A stretch of 28,595 nucleotides of DNA, taken from assembly GCA_002937555.1 (NCBI GenBank), contig PTKB01000007.1, forward strand, positions 1-28,595, in the 5' to 3' direction. The notes below the pieces were generated by a model that was not told the origin of the DNA, ran no database searches, and worked only from the letters and a program-made list of their open reading frames with translations. Below are positions 7,970-14,942 of this stretch, one piece after another; position 1 is the first letter of the stretch; each line of letters starts with the position of its first letter. The DNA is from Alphaproteobacteria bacterium MarineAlpha10_Bin2. GTDB lineage: Bacteria; Pseudomonadota; Alphaproteobacteria; UBA828. The translations under genes and the position numbers were made by a program.

Positions 7970-8091
7970 ATTTTTCCCGTCTCAGTTCATTATTTCAATT
8001 TCGCATCCGAGCCCGGATGCCGTGCCGAAACAATTTTATCATTTCTACAAACGGAATATTAACTCAGGTGGCGCAAAATGTGCCCAGTAAA

Positions 8092-8108
8092 TTAACGCTG
8101 TTAACGCT
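8092..8108. repeat. TTAACGCT direct repeat upstream of the DUF2141 gene
   Basis: The octamer TTAACGCT occurs twice with a single base between (8092-8099 and 8101-8108), 23 bases before the start codon at 8132, and contains a GTTAAC palindrome at the junction. It lies in the AT-rich gap between the divergent TetR gene and the DUF2141 gene. That position would suit an operator, possibly for the TetR protein. This is inference from position only. Confidence 0.3.
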
Positions 8109-8131
8109 TAAAGCAACTTGTGGAGCAAGGT

Positions 8132-8573
8132 ATGCCGCCACGCCGCCGCCTTCTATCCAAATTTGCGCTTGTCCTCGCCGGTGTTTTCTTGATTGCCGCC
8201 GGCGCGCGCGGACACGCTTGTCGTTACGGTGCGGGATATCCGCAGCAGCGAGGGCGACATTCGAATCGCGCTTTACAATTCCGCGGATAATTTTCTCGTC
8301 GATGGGCGGACCGCAGCGACGCAATCGCTGTCAGCGCAGGAAGGCGCGGTGACGTTCGTGTTTGCCAATTTGCGGCCGGGAATTTACGCCGCAGCCGCGT
8401 TTCACGATGAAAACCGGAGCGGCGATTTCGACACCAATTTTATCGGCTTGCCGCGCGAAGGCTATGGCTTCTCGAATGGCGCGCGGGCGCTGCTCGGCCC
8501 GCCGGCTTTCGAAGACGCTTCGGTCGAGCTCGTCCGCAGCAGCGCTGAAACAGACCTGCCGATGAATTACTGA
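8132..8573 (+). pseudogene. DUF2141 secreted protein with a one-base frameshift after the signal peptide
   Basis: The body in frame 3, from about 8208 to TGA at 8571-8573, is a DUF2141 protein (PF09912): VTVRDIRSSEGDIRIALYN, the AAAFHDENRSGDFDTNF segment and GLPREGYGFSNGARA are typical. It has no proper start in its own frame, only a TTG at 8193. A ribosome site GGAG (8122-8125) and ATG at 8132 open frame 2 with a textbook signal peptide (MPPRRRLLSKFALVLAG and on to IAAG). Frame 2 stops at 8288-8290. Skipping one base in the GC run near 8198-8210 would join them into IAA-ARA-DTLVV with an ARA cleavage site. The gene is broken, or the sequence has an extra base. The intact protein would be about 146 residues and exported. 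Confidence 0.8.
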
Positions 8574-8616
8574 CAGGTTGTATTGCCTACTGGCCAAGTC
8601 CAATCCACTAATTATC

Positions 8617-8627
8617 TTGACTTGACG
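8617..8627 (+). promoter_or_regulatory. Possible -35 region of mucR
   Basis: Two overlapping hexamers, TTGACT (8617-8622) and TTGACG (8622-8627), match the sigma-70 -35 consensus in the AT-rich leader of the MucR gene. No well-spaced -10 hexamer is obvious; TATACC at 8634-8639 is too close. The surrounding AT-rich tract (about 8610-8680) is also what MucR-type proteins bind, so autoregulation here is plausible but unproven. Confidence 0.25.
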
Positions 8628-8683
8628 CGACAATATACCAAATTTGTTTGCGTATTTCAGTAAAATGGTCGGATTTACGCGTA

Positions 8684-9133
8684 ATGGTAGAAAATAATAG
8701 TTCCGAATCACTTGTAGCCCTCACCGGTTCCATTGTCGCAGCCTATGTTTCCAACAACAGAATCTCGATCGCCGAATTGCCGGACCTCATTCGAAGCGTC
8801 CATGACAGCTTCAGGCGCGCCGGCCAAGGCGCTGCTCACAGATTCGGCGAAGGCAGCATCAAGCCGGCGATATCGATCAAGAAATCGATCACGCCCGACT
8901 ATCTGATCTGCATGGAAGACGGCGTTAAGCTGAAAATGCTGAAACGTCACCTGCGCACTCATTATGGGCTCACCCCGCAGCAATACCGGGAAAAATGGGG
9001 CCTGCCGTCCGACTATCCCATGGTCGCGCCGAATTACGCCGAAAAACGCAGCCAGCTGGCTAAGGAAATCGGTTTGGGCGCGAAGCGCGGCAGCGCCACA
9101 GGTGCCGGGCGCAAGACCAAGACCACCCCTTAG
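8684..9133 (+). CDS. MucR/Ros family zinc-finger transcriptional regulator
   Basis: MucR proteins are alphaproteobacterial AT-rich-DNA binders controlling exopolysaccharide, motility and cell-cycle genes. The signature block ICMEDGVKLKMLKRHLRTHYG, then LTPQQYREKWGLPSDYPMVAP and a YAEKRSQLAKEIGLG tail, is intact. Zinc ligands are inferred as C76, D79, H89 and H93; Asp replaces the second Cys of Ros, a substitution known in MucR-like proteins. The ATG at 8684 is preferred over 8648 because homology starts with the helix ESLVALTGSIVAAYVSNN. Length 149 fits the family. The 110-base upstream region is AT-rich and has overlapping TTGACT/TTGACG hexamers (8617-8627). MucR proteins commonly autoregulate. 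Its stop overlaps that of the convergent gene. Confidence 0.95.
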   Translation: MVENNSSESLVALTGSIVAAYVSNNRISIAELPDLIRSVHDSFRRAGQGAAHRFGEGSIKPAISIKKSITPDYLICMEDGVKLKMLKRHLRTHYGLTPQQYREKWGLPSDYPMVAPNYAEKRSQLAKEIGLGAKRGSATGAGRKTKTTP

Positions 9134-9867
9134 TCGAGCATCTCCAGGAGATCCTGCGATAGCGGCCCGTGCCGCCATTCGTTACCACGGTCTTTGAAAT
9201 AGGCCGCGATCGCGCGTTGGGTTTTCGCCCCGGCGACGCCATCGATGACTCCGAGTTCGTAGCCCAAATTCGCGAGACGGCGCTGGATTGTCATGATGTC
9301 GGCTTCGGACAAGGTCATATAGGGCCGGTCGCCCGATTCGGTCCGCGTCGCCGCCATTTCCTCGGGCACGGCACGCCAGGCATCGGCGCGCCGTGCGGCC
9401 GAAGATTTTTCGTCTATTGTCAGCACCGCGGCGAGTTTTTCGGCGGCCGCGGATGCGCTCTCGGCAATCGCAGCATCTTCCGCCCGCGACGCGACACTGA
9501 GCCAAAAGAGGGTTTCCACCAAATCCCGCGGCACGCCGCGTCCGATCTGATGGGCCACGGCGAGATTGAATTGCGCGGCGCCCAAGCCCTGCGCCGCGGC
9601 GCGCTTGTACCAGGCGGCCGCTTCGGCGCTGTTGAACAATCCGCTCGCGGCATTGTCGTAAAGAACGGCGAGATTGAATTGCGCCATCATGTCGCCGGCT
9701 TCGGCTAAAATCCGCCACTGTTCGGCGGCGGCGGCGAAGTCTCCGGCGGCATAGGCGCGCGCGCCGCGATTTAGATCGGCGGCCGCGGCCGGGGCAAACC
9801 AAACGCTTCCCGCGACAATCGCGAACGCGGCCAAGATGGTGGAAAAGGCGGGAATCTTCTTGTTCAC
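9130..9867 (-). CDS. Secreted Sel1-like repeat protein with C-terminal peptidoglycan-binding domain
   Basis: This 245-residue protein has a signal peptide (NKKIPAFSTILAAFAIV, cleavage near APAAA-ADL at about 30). Two to three Sel1/TPR-like repeats follow at about 35-140 (AQFNLAVLYDN, EAAAWYKRAAAQG, AQFNLAVAHQIGRGV). The C-terminal PG_binding_1 domain at about 190-240 has TIQRRLANLGYELGVIDG and KTQRAIAAYFKDRG. It likely sits in the periplasm on cell-wall or protein partners; the specific role is unknown. The start is GTG at 9867 with AAGGGAG five bases upstream. It overlaps the convergent mucR by four bases and is divergent from the CAP-domain gene across a 47-base gap. Confidence 0.85.
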   Translation of the reverse strand: MNKKIPAFSTILAAFAIVAGSVWFAPAAAADLNRGARAYAAGDFAAAAEQWRILAEAGDMMAQFNLAVLYDNAASGLFNSAEAAAWYKRAAAQGLGAAQFNLAVAHQIGRGVPRDLVETLFWLSVASRAEDAAIAESASAAAEKLAAVLTIDEKSSAARRADAWRAVPEEMAATRTESGDRPYMTLSEADIMTIQRRLANLGYELGVIDGVAGAKTQRAIAAYFKDRGNEWRHGPLSQDLLEMLD

Positions 9868-9914
9868 AGCACTCCCTTCTTCGTTTCTTAAGTTGCTAGG
9901 GTAGGATCAAACAG

Positions 9915-10463
9915 ATGGCGAGAAAAGCAAACCTCGGCAGTGTGCGGGCGCGGGCCGCGCCGGATAGAACAAAAGGCGCGCTCAGCTTGGCGATGAGACG
10001 GTGGCTGAGGCTCTCCGTCTTGTGCCTGGTGATCTTTCTTGCCGCCATCCCGAACGCCCGGTTCGCTTTCGCCGAGTCGCCCGAGAGCGCTGCGAATCTG
10101 CTGGCGCGCGTGAACCAAACACGCGCAGAAGCGGGATTTTCGCCCCTCCAACTGAACGCAAAGCTTGGCCGTGCCGCCGCCGCCCAGGCCCGCCATTTGG
10201 CCGAGTCCGCCCGCTTGAGCCATCTCGGGCCGAACGATGAGACTCTCGGTGAGCGCTTGCAATCGGCGGAGTACGACTATGCGGAAACGGCCGAGAACCT
10301 CGCTTGGGGTTCCGCCGACCCGGTGCGCATCGTCAGCCTCTGGCAAGCAAGCCCCGGCCACCGTCGAAACATGTTGAACCCGGCCTATAGCGAGGCCGGT
10401 ATCGGCCATGTCACGATGCACGATATCGACTATTGGACATTGATACTCGCCCACCCGCGCTAG
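9915..10463 (+). CDS. CAP-domain (SCP/PR1-like) secreted protein
   Basis: This 182-residue protein has a basic N-terminus and a hydrophobic export segment (MRRWLRLSVLCLVIFLAAIP, residues 27-46, cleavage near FAFA-ES). One CAP domain follows. CAP hallmarks are LLARVNQTRAEAG, LSHLGPNDETLGERLQ, the acidic YAETAENLAWG stretch and the PGHRRNMLNPAYSEAGIG motif. Bacterial CAP proteins are extracytoplasmic and mostly uncharacterised. Two starts are possible: ATG 9915 with AGGA eight bases upstream, or ATG 9993 directly at the signal peptide. I keep the first for its ribosome site, but the second gives a cleaner signal sequence. Domain assignment is firm; function is not. Confidence 0.9.
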   Translation: MARKANLGSVRARAAPDRTKGALSLAMRRWLRLSVLCLVIFLAAIPNARFAFAESPESAANLLARVNQTRAEAGFSPLQLNAKLGRAAAAQARHLAESARLSHLGPNDETLGERLQSAEYDYAETAENLAWGSADPVRIVSLWQASPGHRRNMLNPAYSEAGIGHVTMHDIDYWTLILAHPR

Positions 10464-10529
10464 AGTCCTTACTCCCGGCCTATGAAGAGGTGGTAAAGAA
10501 GCTATGGTGGGAGTTTAGGGAGTGGACGT

Positions 10530-12551
10530 ATGTGGCGCGTAGGGGTCGATGTCGGTGGCACGTTTACCGATTTATTCGGCTGGCATCAAAAGACGAATGA
10601 ATCGATATCGGCGAAGGTTCTGACGACCCGGCCCGACCGCTCGCTCGGCGTCATTCAGGCGATCAAGCAGGCGGGGCTGAATTTCGCACAGATCTCGCAT
10701 TTGCTGCACGGCACCACGACCGCGACCAATGCGCTGATCGAGCGCGATTATCCCGCCGCGGCGTTTGTCACGACCGAAGGCTTTCGCGACACCATCGAGA
10801 TCGGGCGGCAACACCGTCAATATCTGTACGACCCCTATCAAGCCAAGCCGACACCTATCATCGCGCGGCGCAACCGCTTTGTCGTTGCGGAACGGATGTC
10901 CGCCAGCGGCACGGTTCGCCGCCCGCTCGACGAGACCGCCGCCGTCGAGATCGCGCAACAGATCGCCGCGCGCGATTTTCCGGCAGTCGGCATCGGATTT
11001 ATCAACGCCTACGCCAATGCGGATCACGAGAATCGCATGCGCGAGATCGTATTGGCGCACAACCCGGACACCCATGTCGTGATCTCGGCCGAGACGCGGC
11101 CGGTGTTTCGCGAACATGCACGGTTCACGACGACGGCAATCCGCGCCGCGCTCATGCCGGTGATGACGGGTTACTTCGACCGGCTAGCGGCGGCGCTCGG
11201 AGATGAGGGGTTTCGCGGTTCGCTGTTGATCCTGAAGAGCAATGGCGGCGTGATGGGGACCGAACTCGCCAAGCAACGGCCGGAAGAGTTGATCGAATCA
11301 GGCCCGGCCGGCGGCGTAGCCTATGCCGCCTATCTGACCCACGCGACGCATATCGAAAACATCATCCACACCGATGTCGGCGGCACCAGTTTCGACGCTT
11401 CGATCGTCGAGAGCGGGCACGGCCTAATCACGCGGAACTATGAGCTTGAATGGGAAGTGCCCATCAGCGTCCCGATGCTCGACATCAGGAGTGTCGGCGC
11501 CGGTGGCGGCTCGATCGCCTGGGTCGACAAGGGCAACTCGCTCCGTGTGGGGCCGAAAAGCGCCGGCTCGGACCCGGGCCCGGCATGCTACCGCCGCGGC
11601 GGCACCGAGCCGACCGTGACTGATGCCAACCTCATTCTTGGCCGCCTGCATCCATCGCTGGGCGGTAAATTCACGCTCGAGACGGAGGCCGCCGAGCGCG
11701 CTATAGACGGCGTCGCACGCGCCATCGGCTTGTCCAGGATCGAGACGGCGGAAGGCATTATCCGCATCTCCTGTGAAGCGATGGCGCAAGCCGTCAAGGG
11801 CGTGGTGGTCGACCGGGCGAGAGACCCGCGCGACTATGTGCTGGCAAGCTTTGGCGGCGCCGGCCCGATGCACGCCTGTTTCGTCGCCCAAGCCATGAAC
11901 GTGCCGACGGTCCTGGTGCCGGCGCATGCCGGGGTCGCATCGGCATTCGGCGCGATCGCCATGAACCTGCGTCACGATCTGGAGAGTTTCCTTTACGCGG
12001 CGTTGGATTCGATCGATACCGGACAGCTCAACGCCAGCTATGACGCGTTGGAGGCCCGGGGGCGGGCGCTGCTTGCCGCGGACGGCATCGCCGAGGCGGA
12101 GATGGTGCTCACGCGAACGGCACAGATGCGCTACGAGGGCCAAACCTTCGAGGTCGAATGCGATATTCCCTCCCAGCGCATCGAGGCGCAGGACCTCCCC
12201 GGCATCGCTGAAGCCTTTCATGCGGCGCATGAGAAGGATTATGGCGTTCATTCCGAGGACTTTCCGATCGTCTTCGTGGCGCTCGGCGTGACGGCGATCG
12301 GCCGCTATGCCGACCCGCCGATCTTTCACCCCGCCGCGGGCGGGCGGCCTGGAGAAGCGAGCACACGCTCCGTTTATTTTGATGGCCAGTGGATCGACAC
12401 ACCGGTCTTCTCGGCGGATGATTTGGTCGCGGGCACGACGGTACCCGGCCCCAGTATCGTAGAGTATGCTGATGCCTGCGCAGTCCTCCCGCCGGGCTGC
12501 GGCGGCAAGATCGACGAGATGGGAAACCTGACAATAAATGTCGGCGACTAG
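10530..12551 (+). CDS. hyuA: Hydantoinase/oxoprolinase family protein, A subunit
   Basis: This 673-residue subunit belongs to the ATP-dependent hydantoinase/5-oxoprolinase family, which opens cyclic amides such as N-methylhydantoin, hydantoins or 5-oxoproline. Acetone carboxylase subunits are distant relatives. The actin-like ATP fold shows DVGGTFTDLF at 7-16, GTTTATNAL at 61-69, ESGPAGG at 256-262 and DVGGTSFD at 282-289. The C-terminal region has MRYEGQTFEVECDIP typical of HyuA. GGGAG lies seven bases before the ATG. The B subunit follows after 17 bases, so the pair should form one heteromeric enzyme. Motifs do not tell which cyclic amide is used. Confidence 0.93.
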   Translation: MWRVGVDVGGTFTDLFGWHQKTNESISAKVLTTRPDRSLGVIQAIKQAGLNFAQISHLLHGTTTATNALIERDYPAAAFVTTEGFRDTIEIGRQHRQYLYDPYQAKPTPIIARRNRFVVAERMSASGTVRRPLDETAAVEIAQQIAARDFPAVGIGFINAYANADHENRMREIVLAHNPDTHVVISAETRPVFREHARFTTTAIRAALMPVMTGYFDRLAAALGDEGFRGSLLILKSNGGVMGTELAKQRPEELIESGPAGGVAYAAYLTHATHIENIIHTDVGGTSFDASIVESGHGLITRNYELEWEVPISVPMLDIRSVGAGGGSIAWVDKGNSLRVGPKSAGSDPGPACYRRGGTEPTVTDANLILGRLHPSLGGKFTLETEAAERAIDGVARAIGLSRIETAEGIIRISCEAMAQAVKGVVVDRARDPRDYVLASFGGAGPMHACFVAQAMNVPTVLVPAHAGVASAFGAIAMNLRHDLESFLYAALDSIDTGQLNASYDALEARGRALLAADGIAEAEMVLTRTAQMRYEGQTFEVECDIPSQRIEAQDLPGIAEAFHAAHEKDYGVHSEDFPIVFVALGVTAIGRYADPPIFHPAAGGRPGEASTRSVYFDGQWIDTPVFSADDLVAGTTVPGPSIVEYADACAVLPPGCGGKIDEMGNLTINVGD

Positions 12552-12568
12552 CCGACGAGGAGAGATTA

Positions 12569-14377
12569 ATGGCCACAAATCCAGCGATCGCGATGCCCGG
12601 CCAAGCGGCAGAGGAGCTCGATCCGATCACCTTCGAGGTTCTTCGCAACGCCTTCGAATATACCTGTGGGCGGATGACAACGATTCTCCAGCGCACGTCC
12701 TTCTCTCCCATTCTTTCCGACATGCTCGACTTTTCCAATGCCATCTACGACAGCCAGGTTCGTTTGCTGGGTCAGTCGGGCAACCCGGTTCATCTGGCGG
12801 CGATGCAATACAGCGCCGACGCTTCATTGGCGAAATTCCCGATTGCCGAGATGCGGCCGGGCGATGTGATCGTGCTGAACGACCCGTTCCAGGGCGGCAC
12901 GCATATAAATGACATTACCTTCACGATGCCGATCTTCCTCGATGACACGCTGCTCGGCTTCGCGGTGAGCCGCGGTCATTGGATGGACCTCGGCGGCGGC
13001 GCCGCCGGCGGGCAATCCTTCGGCACCCATGTTGCCGGCGAAGGGTTGCGACTGCCGCCAACGAAGCTCTACGAGAATTACAATATCCGCGAAGAAATCC
13101 TCGACATCATCGTCAGCAACACCCGCACGCCGCACTTCGTGCGCGGCGACCTTCAGGGCCATCTCGGCGCGCTCAAGGCGGCCGAGGCGGAACTTCAGCG
13201 CCTGGCGCTGCGCTACGGCATCGGCACGCTTGAAGCGGGAATGCGCAAGGTGATCGATTACACCGAGAAGATCGTGCGCGCCGCCATCGAAGAGATCCCG
13301 GACGGCACTTATGTGGGCGAAGACTACGCCGATACCGACGGATTTTCCGATGCGCCGGTGCCAATCAAGGTGACTCTGACGATTTCCGGCTCCAACATCA
13401 TTATCGATTTCGCCGGCTCCGCGCCGATCACAAAAGGAGCGATCAACTCGCCGATGGCGAACACCGCCTCGGCCGCGTTTTATTCGCTGCAGTTTTTCCT
13501 CGCCCCGCATGCGCCTTCGAATTACGGCATGATGGTGCCGCTGGAGCTGAAGCTGCCCGACGATTGTTGGCTAAACGCGAAATGGCCAGCACCGGTCATC
13601 GGCTGCACGACGCTGACTTCATCCAAGATCACCAGCGCGATCTGGCAAGCCCTGGCCAAGGCGATCCCCGAGCGCATTACCGGCTCGACGTTCGCCGAGT
13701 GCAACTGGTTCGTCGCAGCAACCCGGGACCGGGAAGGCAACACCGATGTCTTTTCCGACCTGCCTGCCGGAGGATGGGGCGGCACGCCGTATGGCGATGG
13801 CATGAGCGTCACCATGGATCCGCTCGGCAACTGTATGAATATGCCGGCGGAGACGGCAGAGCTGTTGTTCCCGATCGAATATGAATGCTTTGAACTGCGC
13901 CAGGATTCGGCCGGTCCGGGAAAGTTCCGCGGCGGCCTCGGCGCCGTTTTCAGAGTCCGCTTCCTGTGCGATGCCGAGCTCAGCATGGAGACCGCGCGAA
14001 CCCGCGAAGGCACTCCGGGCGCGAACGGCGGCGGCCGCAGCGCGGTGCAGCGTTCGCTAAAGCTTGGCAGTGACGGCACGCGTACCGTGATCGGCGGTCT
14101 CACGGAAAACGGCGAATGGGTGAGCCCGCTGCTTGCCGCGCATCCCTTCGGCTATGACGAGCAGTTTATGTTTGAAAGCACCGGCGGCGGCGGATGGGGT
14201 TCGCCGCACGAACGGCCGGCCGAGATGGTTCTCGAAGATGTTCTCGAGGAATATGTTTCGATCGAAGCTGCCCGGACGCAGTATGGCGTCGTCATCGATC
14301 CCGTCATGATGACCATCGATCAGGAGGCGACGCGGAAGGCCAGAAACGGCGCAGAGGCGAAGACGTCACGTACATAA
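12569..14377 (+). CDS. hyuB: Hydantoinase/oxoprolinase family protein, B subunit
   Basis: This 602-residue partner of the preceding A subunit matches the hydantoinase B/oxoprolinase family (PF02538). It has LDPITFEVLRNAFEYTCGRM at the N-terminus, VIVLNDPFQGGTHINDITF at about 100-118, VSRGHWMDLGG near 133-143, a GAINSPMANTASAAFY block, and a Gly-rich C-terminal GGGGWGSP segment. Length agrees with other HyuB proteins. GAGGAGA lies six bases before the ATG. Together HyuA and HyuB carry out ATP-coupled amide ring opening in the cytoplasm; which ring is cleaved is not evident. The gene is followed after 64 bases by a small flavin-fold protein. Confidence 0.93.
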   Translation: MATNPAIAMPGQAAEELDPITFEVLRNAFEYTCGRMTTILQRTSFSPILSDMLDFSNAIYDSQVRLLGQSGNPVHLAAMQYSADASLAKFPIAEMRPGDVIVLNDPFQGGTHINDITFTMPIFLDDTLLGFAVSRGHWMDLGGGAAGGQSFGTHVAGEGLRLPPTKLYENYNIREEILDIIVSNTRTPHFVRGDLQGHLGALKAAEAELQRLALRYGIGTLEAGMRKVIDYTEKIVRAAIEEIPDGTYVGEDYADTDGFSDAPVPIKVTLTISGSNIIIDFAGSAPITKGAINSPMANTASAAFYSLQFFLAPHAPSNYGMMVPLELKLPDDCWLNAKWPAPVIGCTTLTSSKITSAIWQALAKAIPERITGSTFAECNWFVAATRDREGNTDVFSDLPAGGWGGTPYGDGMSVTMDPLGNCMNMPAETAELLFPIEYECFELRQDSAGPGKFRGGLGAVFRVRFLCDAELSMETARTREGTPGANGGGRSAVQRSLKLGSDGTRTVIGGLTENGEWVSPLLAAHPFGYDEQFMFESTGGGGWGSPHERPAEMVLEDVLEEYVSIEAARTQYGVVIDPVMMTIDQEATRKARNGAEAKTSRT

Positions 14378-14441
14378 TTCATGCCGGCACGAGGGTGGCG
14401 CAATTAAATCGCGCCGCAGGCGACAAACTGCGAGAGAGGCA

Positions 14442-14888
14442 ATGCTCACCGACGAGATGATAAAACTGATCCGCGACCATAGCGCCGGCATGGTCGCCTC
14501 GATCAATGACGATGGCACGCCATCCGTATCGCCGAAAGCGACGTTCGTTGTGCTCGACAGTTCGTCGATTGCGTTCGGAAACATCCGCTCTCCCGGCACT
14601 CTCGCCAACATCCGCAAACGTCCGGCCGTCGAGGTTTGCTTTATCGACGTCGTGCTGCGCAAAGCCGTCCGGGTAACGGGCAGCGCCGCGATCCACATGA
14701 AAGCAGAAGCCGACGCGCGTCTTTTAGCGGCGTTCGAAGCGACGTGGTCGGCTTACCTGGCGCATATGTCGGCATTCGTGAAGATAGACATCAGGGACGC
14801 CGAGCTCATCCTGTCTCCGGCCTACGATCTCGGGTTTTCACAAGAGGACCTGCAGCGGACCAATCTTGAGAAGCTGAATGCGCTGTGA
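14442..14888 (+). CDS. Pyridoxamine 5'-phosphate oxidase-fold protein
   Basis: This 148-residue protein has the split-barrel FMN-binding fold of the PNPOx-like family (PF01243). IRDHSAGMVASINDDGTPSV and SPKATFVVLDSSSIAFGN form the first strands, followed by RSPGTLANIRKRPAVEVCFID and KAVRVTGSA. These small proteins bind FMN, F420 or heme, and most have no assigned substrate; it should not be called pdxH. It lies on the same strand as hyuAB with a 64-base gap and a GAGAGGC ribosome site. It may be co-expressed with the hydantoinase, but a functional link is only positional. Confidence 0.88.
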   Translation: MLTDEMIKLIRDHSAGMVASINDDGTPSVSPKATFVVLDSSSIAFGNIRSPGTLANIRKRPAVEVCFIDVVLRKAVRVTGSAAIHMKAEADARLLAAFEATWSAYLAHMSAFVKIDIRDAELILSPAYDLGFSQEDLQRTNLEKLNAL

Positions 14889-14896
14889 GGGTTGAT

Positions 14897-14920
14897 TCTC
14901 GGCTGCGGCCTTCGCCGAGA
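14897..14920. terminator. Hairpin between convergent genes
   Basis: TCTCGGC (14897-14903) and GCCGAGA (14914-14920) form a seven-pair stem with a ten-base loop. It sits in the 54-base gap between the PNPOx-fold gene and the convergent adenylate cyclase, where a bidirectional transcription stop would be expected. There is no U-tract on either side, so Rho-independent termination is not assured. Confidence 0.35.
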
Positions 14921-14942
14921 CCGGATCGGAAGTAAAGGGCCG

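Noticed and set aside
11424..12578. 384-codon minus-strand frame opposite hyuA
   Set aside because: It lies wholly over conserved HyuA sequence in the antisense direction; composition is arginine/histidine-rich and family-less.
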